DNA from: Sweltsa coloradensis
Lineage: Eukaryota > Arthropoda > Insecta > Plecoptera > Chloroperlidae
Reading direction: 5' to 3'
DNA length: 64,000 nucleotides
Assembly: GCA_024449915.1 (NCBI GenBank)
Contig: JAMZAV010001454.1
Coordinates: forward strand, 1 to 64,000
Shown here: positions 10,482 to 25,390 of the stretch, piece after piece
Layout of the letters: the number at the start of each line of letters is the position of its first letter
Numbering within the stretch: position 1 is the first letter of the stretch
Translations under genes and position numbers: made by a program
Notes under the pieces: model-generated
Seen by the model: only the letters and a program-made list of their open reading frames with translations
Databases searched by the model: none
Told to the model about the DNA's origin: nothing

Positions 10482-13400
10482 GTAATAAATAATATTGGAA
10501 ACATGGCCCCGTGGACAGCAAACGTCCAAATTTAAAAATTTAAAACAATGTACAATGTGGGTCTAGCTATAGCACGTACTCGCTTATCAACGCGTCCAAC
10601 TGAGCTTTCCTAGTTATTGATAAACATCTAAAAAAACTCATATTTAAACCGTTAGTTCTATGGATTCTGGCTTACTTTTTCAACTTTTTAAAAAGATATG
10701 CCATAATAATTCCTGAAAATAGGGGGGCCCCAACCATTTGGGAGAACGGCCCAAATGCCGAAATTTCCCTAAAATAAAAAAAAATTGTAAAAAGTACTTT
10801 TTCTGGGAATTAGATTTAAAGGTCCATAATTTTTAAAAGTTGTAATCTTTTGCCCTTTGGAAAAGCAAAAAAAACAAAAACAAAAAAACAAAAAAAAAAA
10901 AACCCCCCCCCAAAAAAACTAATTTTTTTCAGTGAAAAATTGAAGTTCGCTTAGAACCAAAAGTGTTCTTTTTATATTAATTTTGTTTTTTTAAAACAAG
11001 CAATTTTGCCCCAAACCTCGGCGATTTGCATACACGTAATGTGTCACAATAGGGAATGTTTTTAAAAAGGGCAAAAAAAACCCAAAAAAATTTTTTTTAC
11101 ACGTGATTTAGCAAAAAACTACATTTAAATCCCCTTTGAAAAATATATCTTGAACTGTGATTTCACACGAATTTTTTAATTTCTTGACCCAGAAATTGGC
11201 AAAAAATTGGTGTTTTGGAAAATTTTCCTAAATCGGCTTTAATGCATTTTTTGGTCCAAAATAGATCTAGAGATAGTCCAATCAAAAATCCCCCTTTTTA
11301 TAACATCGTGTTTTGAAACCCGTGCCCAAATATACCCTCAAACACGCAAAAATTGCATTCCAAAATAACCCCAACTCGGTTAAGCATATTTGACCGAACT
11401 TTTTGCCCAAAAATTTACAAAAAAAAAATATAGAAAATTTTACAGAAAAGGCTGTCGAGAAAACGTAATAATGGCCCAAATTTTTTGGATAAAAAATCCT
11501 CCAAGGACAGGGCATAAAGATGTCCCCAATTTTTTATGGGAGATTTTTCCCGATGGGACCTAGCTCGAAAAATGTCAAGTTTGAAAATTTTTTTGGGGGG
11601 GGTCTGGGGGCCCCAAAATTTTTCGGAAATTTGCTAAATTCATTACTATTAGCTAAAATAAAATATATTTTTTGAGTTTGGGGGTTTAAAACCCTTTAAG
11701 GGATCACAACCCTGGATTTCCCGAGAAGTAAAAATAATTATTTTCAAAATTTAGCAGAAAACTAGAAGGGCGCTACCTGAACAGAAGTACGACACACGAT
11801 TAAAACAATAATAATAGCGGATGCGCGTGCAGCCACAAATCTGACGAAATCTTGCGCACTTTACGTCCTTTGCAGGGGGACAAATATTTTGACAAGCACG
11901 AAAGAACATCTCTGTAGCCGAAGATATAGGTTAAGAAAAAAACAAAACATACCATTGTTCCCGGGTTTTTTCTACAAAACATGATAAAACTAAAATTTTT
12001 TGTTGAAAAAAAAAAGTTTTGATTAAATTTAAATGTAGACAAACAGGTTTTAAGTGTATATTTGTGACCTCAAAATCAAATACAATTGACAAAAAAAAAA
12101 AACTATTTCACTGGCAAAAGCCCTTGCAGCAAAAAAATATAAAAATACTTATAATATTTTGTTTGTTTAAAATCTAGTAGTATGAGCTATATTAGGGTTT
12201 GTTTGCGTTGGGGTTCCCGGAAGACCAGGCGACCGCTTACAGAGGTATGTACGTGCACTATGCACTTTTCAGAAAACATTAAACTCTCTTTGAGCTAAAA
12301 TGTTCTACACTCGGCTGAGCAAAAGATGTTTTCTTGATTGGTAGTAGTATTATATCCTATGCATATCAGACGCGATCCGCTCTTCACGGGGTCGGTGCGG
12401 ATTTTCGCCAGAAGGGTTTTAAGAGTTAAAAAAAAACTTCACCTTTTCCCCTCGATTCCAGTAGTTTTTTTGTATTTTTTAATGCTAGGGCATCGACATT
12501 TTTTCAATTTTTTTGGTTTTTGGAGGTCATAAAAATTATACTAAAAATCCGTTTTTTGCGTACTTTTTCATGTTTTGTAGAAGAAAGCCCACGGAACACG
12601 AAGGTTTTTTTTTTGTTTTTTGTCTAAAAAAAACTTCGGCAAGAGTTTTACGTAGTTCTTCCGCCTTTAAATATTTTTCGTTGCAAACGTGGGGTGGCGA
12701 ACTTTAGTCGATTATGGCGGGCCATCCACTTAAATTATTTTTAAACTTTTTACTTACTGTTAAGGTCATTCTAGTTTCCATAACAGAAAAAAAATTAGGT
12801 GATACATTTGAGAAACCTAGGGGTATTCCTTAAATTTTTTACACTACTACAAAAACTTCTAAAACTTTAAAATTTTTTTAATGATTTTTAAAAAATGCAA
12901 TTGACCAAAAATAATGGGGGAAAAAAAACCTTAAAGGGGTTTAACTCCTTTTTTTCCAATGATCTAAGCAAAAACAACAAAAAATGACTTTTTAAAAAAT
13001 TTTCTTAAAAACTGTGATTTCACACGAAAATTTTTTTTGATCCAAATATGGGAAAATTTTGGTGTTTTGAAAATTTTTTAAACGGTTTAAAAGCTTCGGC
13101 CCAGATAGAAAAGCATATAAAAAAACCCTAAATTGCCCCTTTAAAATCGTGTTTTAAAAATGTGAAAAATTAAACCAAAACCGAAAAAATTGCATTTACC
13201 CCCCTTTGGTAATCCACATATTTTCGAATCTAACCAAATTACAAAACAAAATTTGAGTTTCAAAAAATTGATAGTATAGGGTTTTTTTAAATCAAAATTT
13301 CTCCAAACAGGGGATAAAGTTTTCCCAGATTTCTTGGAGTTTTTTCGGGGGCCAGCTCAAAAAATTTGGGTTTGACAATTTTTTGGGGGGTCTTGGGTGG

Positions 13401-16400
13401 CCAAATAACTTTTAAGCAAAATCATTCATTTGCGGAAAAATTTAATTTTGGTTTGGGTTAAACCCCCCTTAATTAAGTACACATTTTACAAATCGAAAAT
13501 TTGGAACAAACATTTATTTTTAATGTTTATCAAAGGGCTGGAGAATTGCCCAAAGTTTTATAAACAGGTTTGGCTTTGTTTTCAAACTGTTTGGTCGTTC
13601 GGCCATAAGAACAAACAGAAAACATTAGTCCCAAAGCCCCCACAACTTATTCATTCCTTTGTTACTCGTCAAATTATAACATAATTTACACTCTTATTTT
13701 TTAAAATTTTCCTTTTTCAACAATTTTCAAAAAAAATTTTTAAAAAAATAATTTTATTGCAAATGTTCTAAATACAAAAAAGAAGTAAGCAAGGTTTAAT
13801 AAACTATCGTTTCACTTTTGCTCCAAAAATGGTTTTGTGTTCTGCAATAAAGGGAAAGCCCCCGGTTTTTTGAATGCTTTCCGGGCGATTGGCTTCAAAA
13901 GCAACAATAAAATTTATTTTTTAAAAATGAACGACATATTTTAAAATAAATAAAAAAAATTTTTGTTTTTTTAAAAATTTTATAAAAAAATATTAAAGCC
14001 TTTTCAACAACCCAAGGGACCAAAAAAAATTTTAAATTTAAATTAAAAATGACTTGTATTTAAAATTTATAATTAAATAAAGGGGGTTTGGTCCCTTCTG
14101 TTTAATTGAAGTTTAAAGAACAAGCCATTAATTGATATCCCCGCTTCCCTCTTTTTTAGGTTGCAATTTTTTTTGGGTTTGAATTTTTTGGCACGGCGAT
14201 GACCAATACGCCGATTGGGGAACTCGAATTTTCTTTCAAGCCTCCCTGATTTAAAGGGGCCCCCCTTTTTTCCGAGGTTTTTAACCTAAAATTTTTGCTT
14301 ATTAAAAATAGAAAATCCAAAATATTTTTTATTTAAAAATTTTTTTTTATTTTTTTTTTTTTATTAAAAATACCCAAATTTTATTAAATATTGGCGGCCC
14401 CCCGGGATTCTGCGAAAATTTAAAATAAAAGGACTGAGTAAACCAATTTTTTTTAAAAAATTTTTTAAAAAAAATAAATAAATAAAAAAATAAAAAAATA
14501 AATTTTTATTTAAAAGGGTCGTCAGTTTTATCGACAGGGGGGGAAAAAAATCAAACCAAGCAACCCTTGGCCCACAATGACAATTTGCAAATAAAAAAAA
14601 AAATTTTTAATAAAATATACAATACAAATGGAAAAGGCAGTGGAAAACACCCGGGGTCAACACCAAAAAATAAAAAAAGGCGAAAAAGAAAACTCTGTTT
14701 TATTTTTTCCGTTGCTAGGACGGCTCTAAAGTCACCGTTTAAAATCCAAGAAAAAAATGATGGACTTGAGCCAAACGAAATTAAAAAAAACTTTGACTTG
14801 GTGGGAAATCAAACCTGGCCCTTCTGCATTGGAAGCAGATAGTAACAACAAGCCCAAGAGCCACACATTTTTAAAATTTTATATATTTTTTTAAATTTTT
14901 TATTATAATTTTTAAAAAATAAAAAAAAAAAAAAACTATTAATAAGCCGGGTTTGTGGTAAATTTTATAAAAGGGACAAATTGGACAGTTCTCGGGAAAA
15001 ACCCAGATTATTCTAGGAAAAATGTGTTTTTTAAGACAAATGGAAAGCGAAGACTGGCCTACATGACATGAGATAAAAAAAAACATTGATAGGATAGGGC
15101 TCATAGAATTAACCCATAGTATTTTTAGTTTAGCGTCAGTGGTCCATTCATTTACCATTAGAAGCCATTTTGAAATCCCATTTTGTGTTAATTAAAGGGA
15201 GGTTTTGTAGCCAAATTTTTTAAAGATGGCCTTTAGTTTGAAGCTGAGCATACTAGCCTTTAACATCAAAGATTACAAAAATTCCTAGCAAAATTCTTTT
15301 GTTTCTTTTTATTCAACCCCATGCTGCACAAGCTAAAACCATATAAAAACAAAAAAAAACCCCAGAAAATATTTTATTTTATTGCATTAAAAAAGAAAAT
15401 TAAAAAACGCCAAATCGCCATTTAAATTTAGTTTTTTGAGTTTCAATTTGCTAGCTCGCCCCTTCGGGGGTTTTTGGGGACTGTATCAGCCTACTATAGG
15501 TTTTCAATATTTATGATAGGCCTACACAAAAAAAATTTTAAAACAGGTACCCCACAAAGGAAACTTTAAAAAAAATCACAGAGTAGTAGGTAGGCCTACC
15601 AGAAAAAATAATTTGGTAAAATTTGTTTTATTATACAAAAAATTTTGTAAATTTTCAATTTGCCCAAAACCATTTTTTTGAAAAGAGGGAAAATTTGAGC
15701 ACAATTTTTTCAAAAATTTTTTTGGTTAAACGGACCGTACTGTTTTTTAAAAATTTTAATTTTACAAAAGCAAAAGTTTTCTAAATGTCATTTAGTCAAG
15801 AAGGCATCTGCATCCTTTTTTTTTTTAAAAAGGGGGGAAAAGGCCCAAGGGTTTGTTTTGTTTAATGGAGGGGGGGGAAAAAGGAATCAAAAAATTAACT
15901 CATATAGGGGAATTAATTTTTAAACCAAGTTCATTAAAAGCCCCTTTATAAAATTTTCCCTGAGTAGAAAAGAAGTAAAATTTGAAAGAAACCAAAAAAA
16001 TAAAAAATTTTAAAAATGTGAAAAGGGCCAACCGTTGGGTTTTTAGTTTAGATTGGAGAAAGGGTTGGCAGGGTTTACTTTGTGGAAAATAATCGGGGTA
16101 GTGAGAAAAAGTAATGGAAATTCACATTATGGAAAACCCAATTGGAAACAGAAAAAAAATGCAAATTTTAGGTAGTTTTTTTTGGAAAATTTTATAGGAG
16201 AAAACCTTTAACAAAAATTTTTTCCGCTGAGGGGATTTCCAATGTATTCAAAAATCAACCATAGAAGTTTTTCCCAAAAAGGGCCACAACAAATATTTTC
16301 AACGTTTTGGGGGGTAAAAGGGGGAGGAAAAAAAAAAAGGGTTGGGGACTGAAAAAAAAAAAAAAATGGCCAATACCGTTCTGCACAACCAAGTAGGGTT

Positions 16401-19400
16401 TTGGGGTTGGGGGAAATGATGGGCTGGGACCCAAAAATTCTTTGGAGTGGCCTTTTAAATTTAATAATAAAAATATATAATACAAATCCTTTAAATTAAA
16501 GAAAGTTCTTTTTTTAACCCTTTTCACCCAAATTTAAGATGGAGAGTTAGTAAATAAATGGTACTAATTTTAAAAAAAAATTGTTACAAGGCCTTTTTTT
16601 TTGGGGGGTAGGGGGGAAAATGGGAATAAAGGAAAGGATTTTGTTTCCCCCGGGCCCAAGGTTAATTTTTTGAGGTGGGGGGTACGGAGTTTACCTTTGG
16701 GTTTTTGTCCCATTCCCATGTGTGAAAATTTATTTTAATTTTTTTATTTTTTTTTAAATTTTTAAAATAAATTAAAAAATTATTATTTTTAAATTTTTTT
16801 TTTTTTTAAACACAATTTAACCTTTGGGATAGGGGGATTATATAGAATTTTTTATTTATTTTTAAGATTATGTTTTCCACCTAATTTTTTAAATGATTGG
16901 CCATAATTTTATTAAAAAATTTTTATATTTAAATTTCAATAATTAAAAAAAAATGGGGTTAAGGTCTATTTTTTTATTAAAATTTGGGGCCAAAAAAAAG
17001 TATTCGATATGATATGAAAAATTAAAAAAAATTTCGTTAAATTTTTGACAACCAAAATAAATTTAACAAAAATGCTAATTTAAAAAATTTTGGTGGAGGG
17101 CCCGGGGTAGGTAGTTATTTTTTTAAATAACCCGGGGGTTTATTTGCGGGGGTGGGTCAAAAAACCCCCGTTTTGAGATGTAAATGTTTTATGTGAAAAA
17201 CTTATCCCCTATTTGGAAAAAATTGGGGAAAAAACCAAAAAAAAAAATTTTAATTTTTTTTTTTAATTTTTTTGTTTTGTTTTAAAACAATTCATTTCGA
17301 TTGAACATATCAAATTTTTCGGAATAGATAATTAAGATTGTCATACCCAGCCCTAATTTATTATTGATTCCACTATAAAGGAAAATTATTTAAAATTTTT
17401 TAAAAAACCGTTAAAAAACCCATCCCCTTGGGGAGAACCCCGAGTCCCCATTTTCCGGGGTTGGAACGCCTTAGCAATAGACCCCAGGGGGTAAAACTTT
17501 TTAAAATTCTGATTGTTTTCATTATAGAAACTTGAAATGGATGGAACAAAAAACCCATCAAAAAATTTCTTTAAAATTGCCAAACAAACTATTTTTGAAC
17601 CTACGCAGGTATGAGCGGGGGATATTTCTCGTTTGGAATCGGGAAACCCCGAGGGGAATTTATTATTTAATAAACCAAAATTAAAAATCCATCCCAGGGG
17701 GTACAATCAACAGAACAGTTTTTGAGCTTTTTTCCAACAAGTTTTCAGAACGCAATAAGAGTTAAAAAGACGTCTCGGTGGTCTTTTAAATCCACCCGGA
17801 AAAAGGGGGAGCTTTTGACCCCATGGGGGGGATTTTTTAATTTTTGGATTGATTAAATAATTAGAATTTCCCATAGGGTGTTCCCAGTACCCAAATCAAA
17901 AAAAAATATTTTTTAGAAAAAAAAAAATATACATAAATATGTATGCTTTTTTGGCAAGCTTACCCCCTTTTTTCACACATAATATTTGTCCTACTTTTTG
18001 TAACATTAAAAAATTTTTTTAAATTTTATTAGATTTTTTGGGCACAAATAACAACAATGTGATTCAAAAGAAAAATTCATAAAAAAAACTTTAGAAAGTG
18101 ATTTAAGCAGCCTTTTGGGTATAATTGCTACAAAGTGTTTTGGGAACAGGGGATCTAAAAGTTTTAGTATTTTACATGGATTTTTTGAGTAACTACTACA
18201 AATCATGGCAAAATTTTTTGAAAAATTTCAATCAAACTGCTTTTGGGGTTTGGAAATGACATAAAAATAATGGAATAGACGTTTTTCAAAATCACCATAT
18301 ACACGCGCGCAAAGCTTTATGGGAGAAAGGGTTTTACATCTAAATCCATGTGCTCGGGTGTGTGGAGAACTGCTTTTTCCCGGCATTTTTTTGGGCATCC
18401 GCCACAACCCCAATCAATGGAATTTTAGCAGTAAAGCCCTTTTCCCATAATGTTTTGCAACGGAGGCGCATGCGCATTTAAATTCTAAAAAATTGTTGCA
18501 GTACGTTCCAATTATCAGATCTATAATGCACCAACAACCATAAGTTTAAGTTAACCATTTTGGAGTTTACAATAGGAGACGGGGTTTTAGACCCCCCACT
18601 GAGATGGATTTTCCATTTCAAATTTTAATTTTTCATAGAACAAGTAATACAGTAATACTTTCAGTATTAAACCTAATAACAAAGGGAACGCTTTTGACCC
18701 CCCTACAAGGTCCCTACTTTGGGCAGGGGGTAAGTTTCCCAAAAAAAGAACTTTTAAAAGTTAAGTTAGGGTACTTTGCCTTAAAAGGGGATTTTTTGGA
18801 TTTTCCTGAAAAAAAAAGTTCCCGTTTAAAATTTCCCCTTTTACCCTTTTAGATAAATGGGGTACAATAAAGAGGGGCGATTTTAAAGCCGTGTGTGCGG
18901 GAAAAATGACGGGTTTCATCACTTGAGGTTACGCCCCCTTAAAAAATGATTGTTTACGTTTTTTTATAAAACTGTTTTTATATTGTTCAGCTAAACCCTT
19001 TTTAAATCCCGGGGCAGGGGGGTTTTTTCATCTCTTAGAGTAAAAGGGAACTCTCTCTTCTTGTTTCAAGACTCAAGTCAACATAAAAAAGGAGAATAAT
19101 TTGGGTAGTCCTAAATTTTAGCTCTACCTCAGAACCCTTAAGCAAACAAATTTACATTATCCCACCCCTGAAATATAGTTTTTATTGTTTATACATTATA
19201 TTTTGCAAAATTGGGTAGGTTGAGTATTGGGCTGGGGCACACAACCAAAGTTGATTTTTAAATGGAGGGAAATCAAACAGATCATCATAACAAACAAAAT
19301 GAAAAGCCAATCAGACAGAAGTTTATTCGGTTTTTATCAAGAGACTTGGCAAGGGAAAAGAATAAAAAAAGTGAGCTTTAGGGGAGTTTGCACCCTAATT

Positions 19401-19779
19401 TGTAATACATATTTAAAAACAAACTATTTTTGCCTAAGGGGCCCTATTTACCTTTTCAATTTCAAAATTTCGGATAGATTTGTCATAGTTCCACTGACAA
19501 ACTCTTTTCCCCCCGGGGGGAAATAGTCAACATCAAAAACCCGCAGACTATGGTCCTAGGATGTGACGGGTTGTTTAAATTTCTGGTATCAAATGGAAAA
19601 AAACTATAAAATAATAAAACAATTCTATTCAGCAAGTTTTTCTTTTTTGATAAAAACTATTTGTTTACATTGGGTTGGGTGGGGAAAAAGTTTGATAGGA
19701 GGTAGGGCCCAACAGTTTTTTGAAAGATTTTGGGGAATGGTAGAGTTGAAGGTCAAAGATTACACAAATAACTAGGGTT

Positions 19780-20660
19780 GCCGTTTGTATTTTGATTATC
19801 GATCGATACGATTTTTCCCCGAAACATCGATTAATCGATTCAGTCTTCCAAAAAACCTTTTACGATAAAAGATAATCGAATAGCCCGCCGCCCGCCCGAA
19901 ATTTTGAAATTTTACGCCCGCTCTGCAGAACTTCATAAAATAGTACCAGCAAGACATAAACGTTTTATCCGTGAAAAATGCGTACACGCGAGATCTACAA
20001 AGCGAAGGGTGAATAGAAGGGGCGACTCCCAAAGAAGGCACTGCAGACGCGTGAGTGTTACGGGCCGGCTCGGGCGGCGCACCCCCGCGCCGATTGCTAA
20101 CCTTGGCGCGTCACCCACAGACAATAGTAGTACATCGTTCAAGGTCAATAAGTATTTTAGAGATGCTTTCCTCCCCCCCACGCCAATTGGTATCGTTTTA
20201 CTTCTTCCGTAGTGCTACGATAATTTTATCTTATCATTCTTCACATCCAATTTTTTTCCCCGTCGTCTTCCAAAACTAATGTCCAAAATTTTATTTTTTT
20301 GGGTGGGGTTTAAAAAATATAGAGCATTGAATATTTAAAACGATAATACTTTTTAAATGAATAAAACGACAATCACAACAAAAGCTGAAATGAAACTTCC
20401 GAACCACGTTTTGCAAGAAGAAAGATTTTCACAAAGAAAAATTTCAACCCGTAACTCTGTTATTCCCGTAGCGCGCTCTCGTAGGGGGGCAGACAGGGGG
20501 GGGGGGGGGAGCTCGGAAAAGATTTGCTAGCGTGGAAAAACCGTTTTGGCAAATAAAAGGAAAAAAGAAGCACTGAAAAAAGGCCCCGGTCAGGTCGGTA
20601 GCGAGCAAGTTTAGGCCAATTTTATTCGTTATCGATTATCGATCAATTTTTTTTTTAAAC
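19780..20660. mobile_element. Possible ATCGATTATCGAT-type hAT relic in low-quality sequence
   Basis: GATTATCGATCGATACGATT near the left edge and CGTTATCGATTATCGATC near the right edge form inverted motifs. They resemble the ATCGATTATCGA-rich elements at 42821-43288, about 45440-45662 and 62341-62720. The enclosed part is GC-rich. Errors in this region prevent exact ends or a TSD from being defined. Confidence 0.35.
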
Positions 20661-23219
20661 ATTATGCAAACGATAACGATTTAACAGCGTTATGATAGAA
20701 ATTCATATCGAACGGAAAACCTACAAATAAATTACAACAAAATGTAATTTTAAGTTATTGGTGTTTTTTAAAGGGGGTTTTAGAGCGTAGCTTTGAATTG
20801 TATAGGCCTAAGATTCAGTACACAAATAAAAAAAAATTTAGAACATTTATGCAAAAGTATATTCGTAAAAAAAGGAACAACCCATGTGGTGTGTGAACGC
20901 CTGTTTTGCGTTTCAGCTTGAAGAGGCAGCCCTTGGAAATAGGACCCAGCGCACCGGGCCCGGGGAAGAGATTTTTCTAATTGCTTCTTGGAGGCAAAAT
21001 AATCTCTAATAAGAGTTTAAATATTTTTATAAACTCCAATTGAGAACACTTCTATCAAAAACAATATTCTAATACAAATTTTGGGTTATCCAGAATAAAA
21101 TAAGTCAGTTACGAGAAATTTTTAAAAACCCGGTTTTAAGCCCCCCTTTCCGCGGAACTGGCCGCTTAGCAGTTAGGGGAGGGGGTCAGAGGGGAGAAAC
21201 TTCCAAGGGCTTCTATTCGTTTTATTTGGGAAAAAACACTCGAGTGGGTTATCCATGGTGCGCAAGGGGAGCCGGGAAAAGGGAATTCGGCGGGGATTAA
21301 AACTAGATGACAGGAATGAAGAAACTTTTCCTTTTGGGTGGCAAATAATCTCAAAATGGCATGTGATACATTTAAAGGGAATAATATTGTTTAAATATAA
21401 GACTACAGATTAAAATACAGTGTGAAGGAATAAGTATTTTGTGAAAAAAATCACAATGGAAGCAAGGGAAGGAGGGCACAACACTGGCAGATGAGGCAAA
21501 TAGCAAGGACAGGATTGAATTGAAGCGTAAACAAAATTTAATTTAACGTTTCTAGTGGAACAGGGGGAAAAGTACAGAAGGACGACAATTACCTTAAATA
21601 TAACAAATAACAAATTTAATTCACAAATATTTGAGGGAAAAAAGGAATGGGGGACGAGGCCGTAAAATCTGACTTTAGTCAGGGGCGGGTCGTTAAGGGC
21701 ACAGTGCCGCGCACGTGATTTGCGGGGGGGTTTTTCGCACGTCCATAACGATTGCATATTTTATCGACTTGGTTTTGGTTACGCTCACTGCGATTTCCCC
21801 GGGGCCTGCAGGGTTGGTTGGCGCTTTTATTAAAGCCCCCAGAAAAATCAGTTAATAAATGAGTGGGTGACTCTAAATAAAATTTATTTATTTATTATTT
21901 AAATATCTGCGGGAACTAAATTTCCAAAAAAGGGGTTTGAAGCAATCTTGTAAAATTCCCAAAAACGTTGGTGTTTGAATGGATATTTTGGCCGGCCCAG
22001 AGCAAGGCATATCCCGGCAGGGGTTTTGGGCCCAATGCTGCCGTGGGAGGGCACTCTGAATGTGCACACATCTTTCCATCGCCTTTTTTTGGGGATCGGC
22101 AGAACCCGCCTAAAGGTTTTCCTTTTAATTTAAAAGTTGGTATGGGGTTAGGTGCACGGCACATGGGTCAAACCCTTTCTTCCATTTAACACCTTGGGAT
22201 TTTTCCGACCACATTCACCCCCCCATCGGTCACTGTCAGTAGCAGGAAAGTTTTTGCAACAGGGTTGGGAAAGGGGTTAAATGCAGTTTCAAGTGAGAAC
22301 AGTGTTAAAATCATTTTTCTGCCGAAAAATGAAATTTTAATATGACTTTGGTAATAAGCGATCAAAAATAAACAGTTTTTTTTAAAAAGACCATTTGGAC
22401 GAAAAATAGAAAAAAAATCAGAGGTTTGGGGGCGCGTGTCGGAGGAGATTTACGAAAATTATTGGGTAGGAGGGGATATAATATTTTAATAAGAATTTTA
22501 ATAATTAATTTTTTTGGGTGGTTTCCAAATTAACAACACATAGGGAGTTTTTTTCCCGACCAAAAAATTCGAAAAATATACTTAAAATCTTTTGGGTACT
22601 TCGACCATAAGGTCTGAAAAAAAAATTTACCTCCGGGCTGGGGGTGCGCCCGACCCCTTTTTCCCCCAGAATAAGACTTTGAAAATTGTGTGCACCCCCA
22701 AATAATAAAATCACGAGCCGCCCCTGTTGTAGTACTGGTATTTAAAATTGAGCAAAATGAAAAAAATCCCCGTTTAAAAAAGAAAAAATTTGTAATTATT
22801 AAAACCGGAAAAGATAGTTTGGTTTTGGGGTTTTGGACAAAAAAAAGTTTTTAAGATAGTAACTAACTTGTAATTTTTACTGGACATTAAAGATAAAAAG
22901 GGCCCATTTGGGGTTCCCGCACACGTTGTCCCAAGTTTTTTAAAATTTTTCGGAGAGGTCCTGAGCGCGAGGTCGTAGAGTTAAACCGAAAGATGCACAT
23001 GAAGCTGAAAAAAAAGCAAAAATATTTTACATTAAATACAATCAAAAAAAATTACAAAAACAACCCCAGGATTTAAATAGGGAGGGGGGATTGCAGGTAA
23101 AAAAAACCCCCGTGCCCAAAAACCCGCTCACGCCGAAATTTATTTTAGAATGAAATTTTTTGTCTTAATATTTCAAGGGTTACAGTAATAATTTATGAGC
23201 AAAAAAAAAAACGACTTCA

Positions 23220-23480
23220 ACTTTATTTTCCCCAGGGGAAAAATAGCTCTGGTGTTTTTTTTTTTGTTTCTACCGGGCAAAGCCCTTATGGATTTGATAA
23301 AAAGGGGGGGGACCTTCGAAATCTTGAACTAGATGCCAAACCAGGGTAAATGAAAAAAAGGGTGGGGGTACAACATTCAATTTACATCAACATTAAAATG
23401 GGTTGAGAGAGTGCCTTGAAAAAAAAAATTGACAAAGTTAGCCAGAATCATAAAATAAAGGTTTTTCAAATATAGTAAGC
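23220..23480. repeat. Corrupted copy of the 8931-10481 repeat family
   Basis: The order of blocks (GACTTCAACTTTATTTTCCC, CTACCGGGCAAAG, GGGGACCTTCGAAATCT, then AAAATTGACAAAGTTAGCCA) matches the clean copy at about 51985-52180 plus the segment around 10090. It is full of single-base losses and run expansions. This makes it useful evidence for sequence error in this part of the window. Confidence 0.7.
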
Positions 23481-25107
23481 TTTTACAGGTGCATATTTAA
23501 CAAGTTTTTTTTTTTGGTTAAGGGAAGTGTCAACCTTAGGTTTTAAATGACCATTAAATTAGTATTAGTAGTTAATGTTGTTTTAGGGCACCCAACGTAG
23601 AGTTTTCAGTGCCCATTTTAAGTGTAAGGAACTCCCAAATTTTCTTTTTTCCCCTTTTTGTGGATTTCCACATGTTTCTTCCCTCCCAAAAGGGGAACGT
23701 AAAGGAAAAAAGCGGGGGGGGTTTAAAGGGAAGGAGGAGGGGTGGAAGGTGGGGGGATGGATGGGTTAAACTGGGGGAAGGAGGAGTGTGTGCAGAGAGG
23801 GGCCCGGAAGTAGGGGAAGGAAAAAAGGAAAAAAGAAAATAGATTGAGTAAGGTGTGTGAATGAAGAAAGGTGTGATAAAAAAATTGGCGGGAAACTCTC
23901 TGCAACACGCACCCAACGGCCAGATTTTCCCTTAGTTTTGGGGAAAAACATACTCCCCCTCTTAAGGCCCAAAACCCCGGGAAGGGGACGAGTTGGACTT
24001 TGAAGGCCCCAAAGCACCCCTCTAGTTTAGGGGCCCCACCTGTAAAACTGGGTGGTCAAACCCGCAAAAGGTAGGGGGGGGAAAGGGGGGTTTCATGTTG
24101 CGGTTTTTCAGTCTTTTTCATGGTTCGTTTTATCATTTCATACGCGGGGAGGTCACAAGGAAAGGGGGGGCCCAGACGACGATTGCCAGAGCTGGCTCTA
24201 GATTTGGGGAGAATATCTCCCTTTTTCAAAATGATATTTTAGAGGGGGGGCTTTTTTTCTTTAATCACCTTGTCGATTAGCAAACCCTGCTCCGGGGAAT
24301 TCTACCCGGGGCCAGACGGGGGTATTTTAACAAGTAATACAGAAACTTTACAATCACCTACAAAGCGTACACAAAGCAAGTCTTTGGGCCTCGAGATATT
24401 GTGATAAAAAGGAAAAAATGATTGGGGGGGGAAAAATTTTGCCTTTAATTTTTTTTTAAAACAAAAAAAAAAAGTGGGGATTTTTTTTTCAGAAAACTCC
24501 GGGGGAAGTGACCTGGGAAAAGTGGCCGGGATTTGGGGTGGAGGGAGAACAAAAAAGTCGAGTGCTCTAAAAGTCTTAAAGGGGGCCACCCCGAGGGAAA
24601 GTAGAGGTTTTGGGAATTTTTCACAACATTTTAAGTCTGTCTTCCAACCTAAAAAAGTTACCAATCCTCCCGTATATAGATGGTTTAACAAAATGTTTTG
24701 GTAGGCGACAATACGAGGATGCAAGTTAAATCAATATTGGAACTTTAAAGAAGGAAAATCCCCGGGGAGTAAAGTTCCAGTAGCTAAATTGAAGCTTGTG
24801 TTTCTGAGTTAGCCGTTCCCTTAATATTCCCGTAAATGTATGTGGCGGAAGGAAATACCCCGGGGAGGGGGAAAGGGGGAAAGTCACACCGTTTTCAAAG
24901 TGGTAGGAAGGGGGCCCCTAATTATAGGGGATTTTGCTCCTTAATTTTTTTTTTCCAAAAAAATTTGAGAAGTCGGGGATGGGGTTTATTTTTTCTGTTA
25001 AACCTTTATTTCCGGGGTCGCATGGATTTTGCCAAGTCGTAAAAAGTTACAATCTTGGGTTATTGTAACAAATATCTGAAAAAATTTAATCAGGGGTACA
25101 AGGGGAT

Positions 25108-25390
25108 GCTCTTTTTCCGACTTTCAAAAGCTTTCGATTCTGTGAGTCATTCACTTCTTTTACAAGGGTTGGAATCCGCAATTTTGGTTCCAATGATAAT
25201 TGTTAACTACCCAACGGGACGTAAGAGAAGTTGTCATCAAGGGCGAGTTTTCGGGCTGAAGAGGTTTTTGTCGGGGTTCCTCAAAGGCTTCATTTTTGGG
25301 GCTTTGCGTTCAAAATTTTTTTTTTGAATTCCCCTGTAGATTTTTCCATGTCTTTGTATGCTGAGACACAAACTGTATGCTGCAGTAAGT
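25108..25390 (+). pseudogene. LINE reverse-transcriptase fragment, frame-broken
   Basis: One frame gives RLSKAFDSVSHSLLLQGLES, the RT block around the first catalytic Asp. After frame changes come a YPTGRKRS-like block, GVPQRLHFWGF (compare GVPQGSILGPL) and LYAETQTVCC in place of the YADDT block. It lies in the low-quality region, so much of the damage may be sequencing error. It resembles other Jockey/CR1-group elements and is distinct from the LINE at 34.9 kb. Confidence 0.7.

Noticed and set aside
23572..24724. Several 60-140 residue open frames on both strands in the corrupted block
   Set aside because: They overlap one another in several frames, are homopolymer-rich and match no family; frame continuity is meaningless in this sequence.
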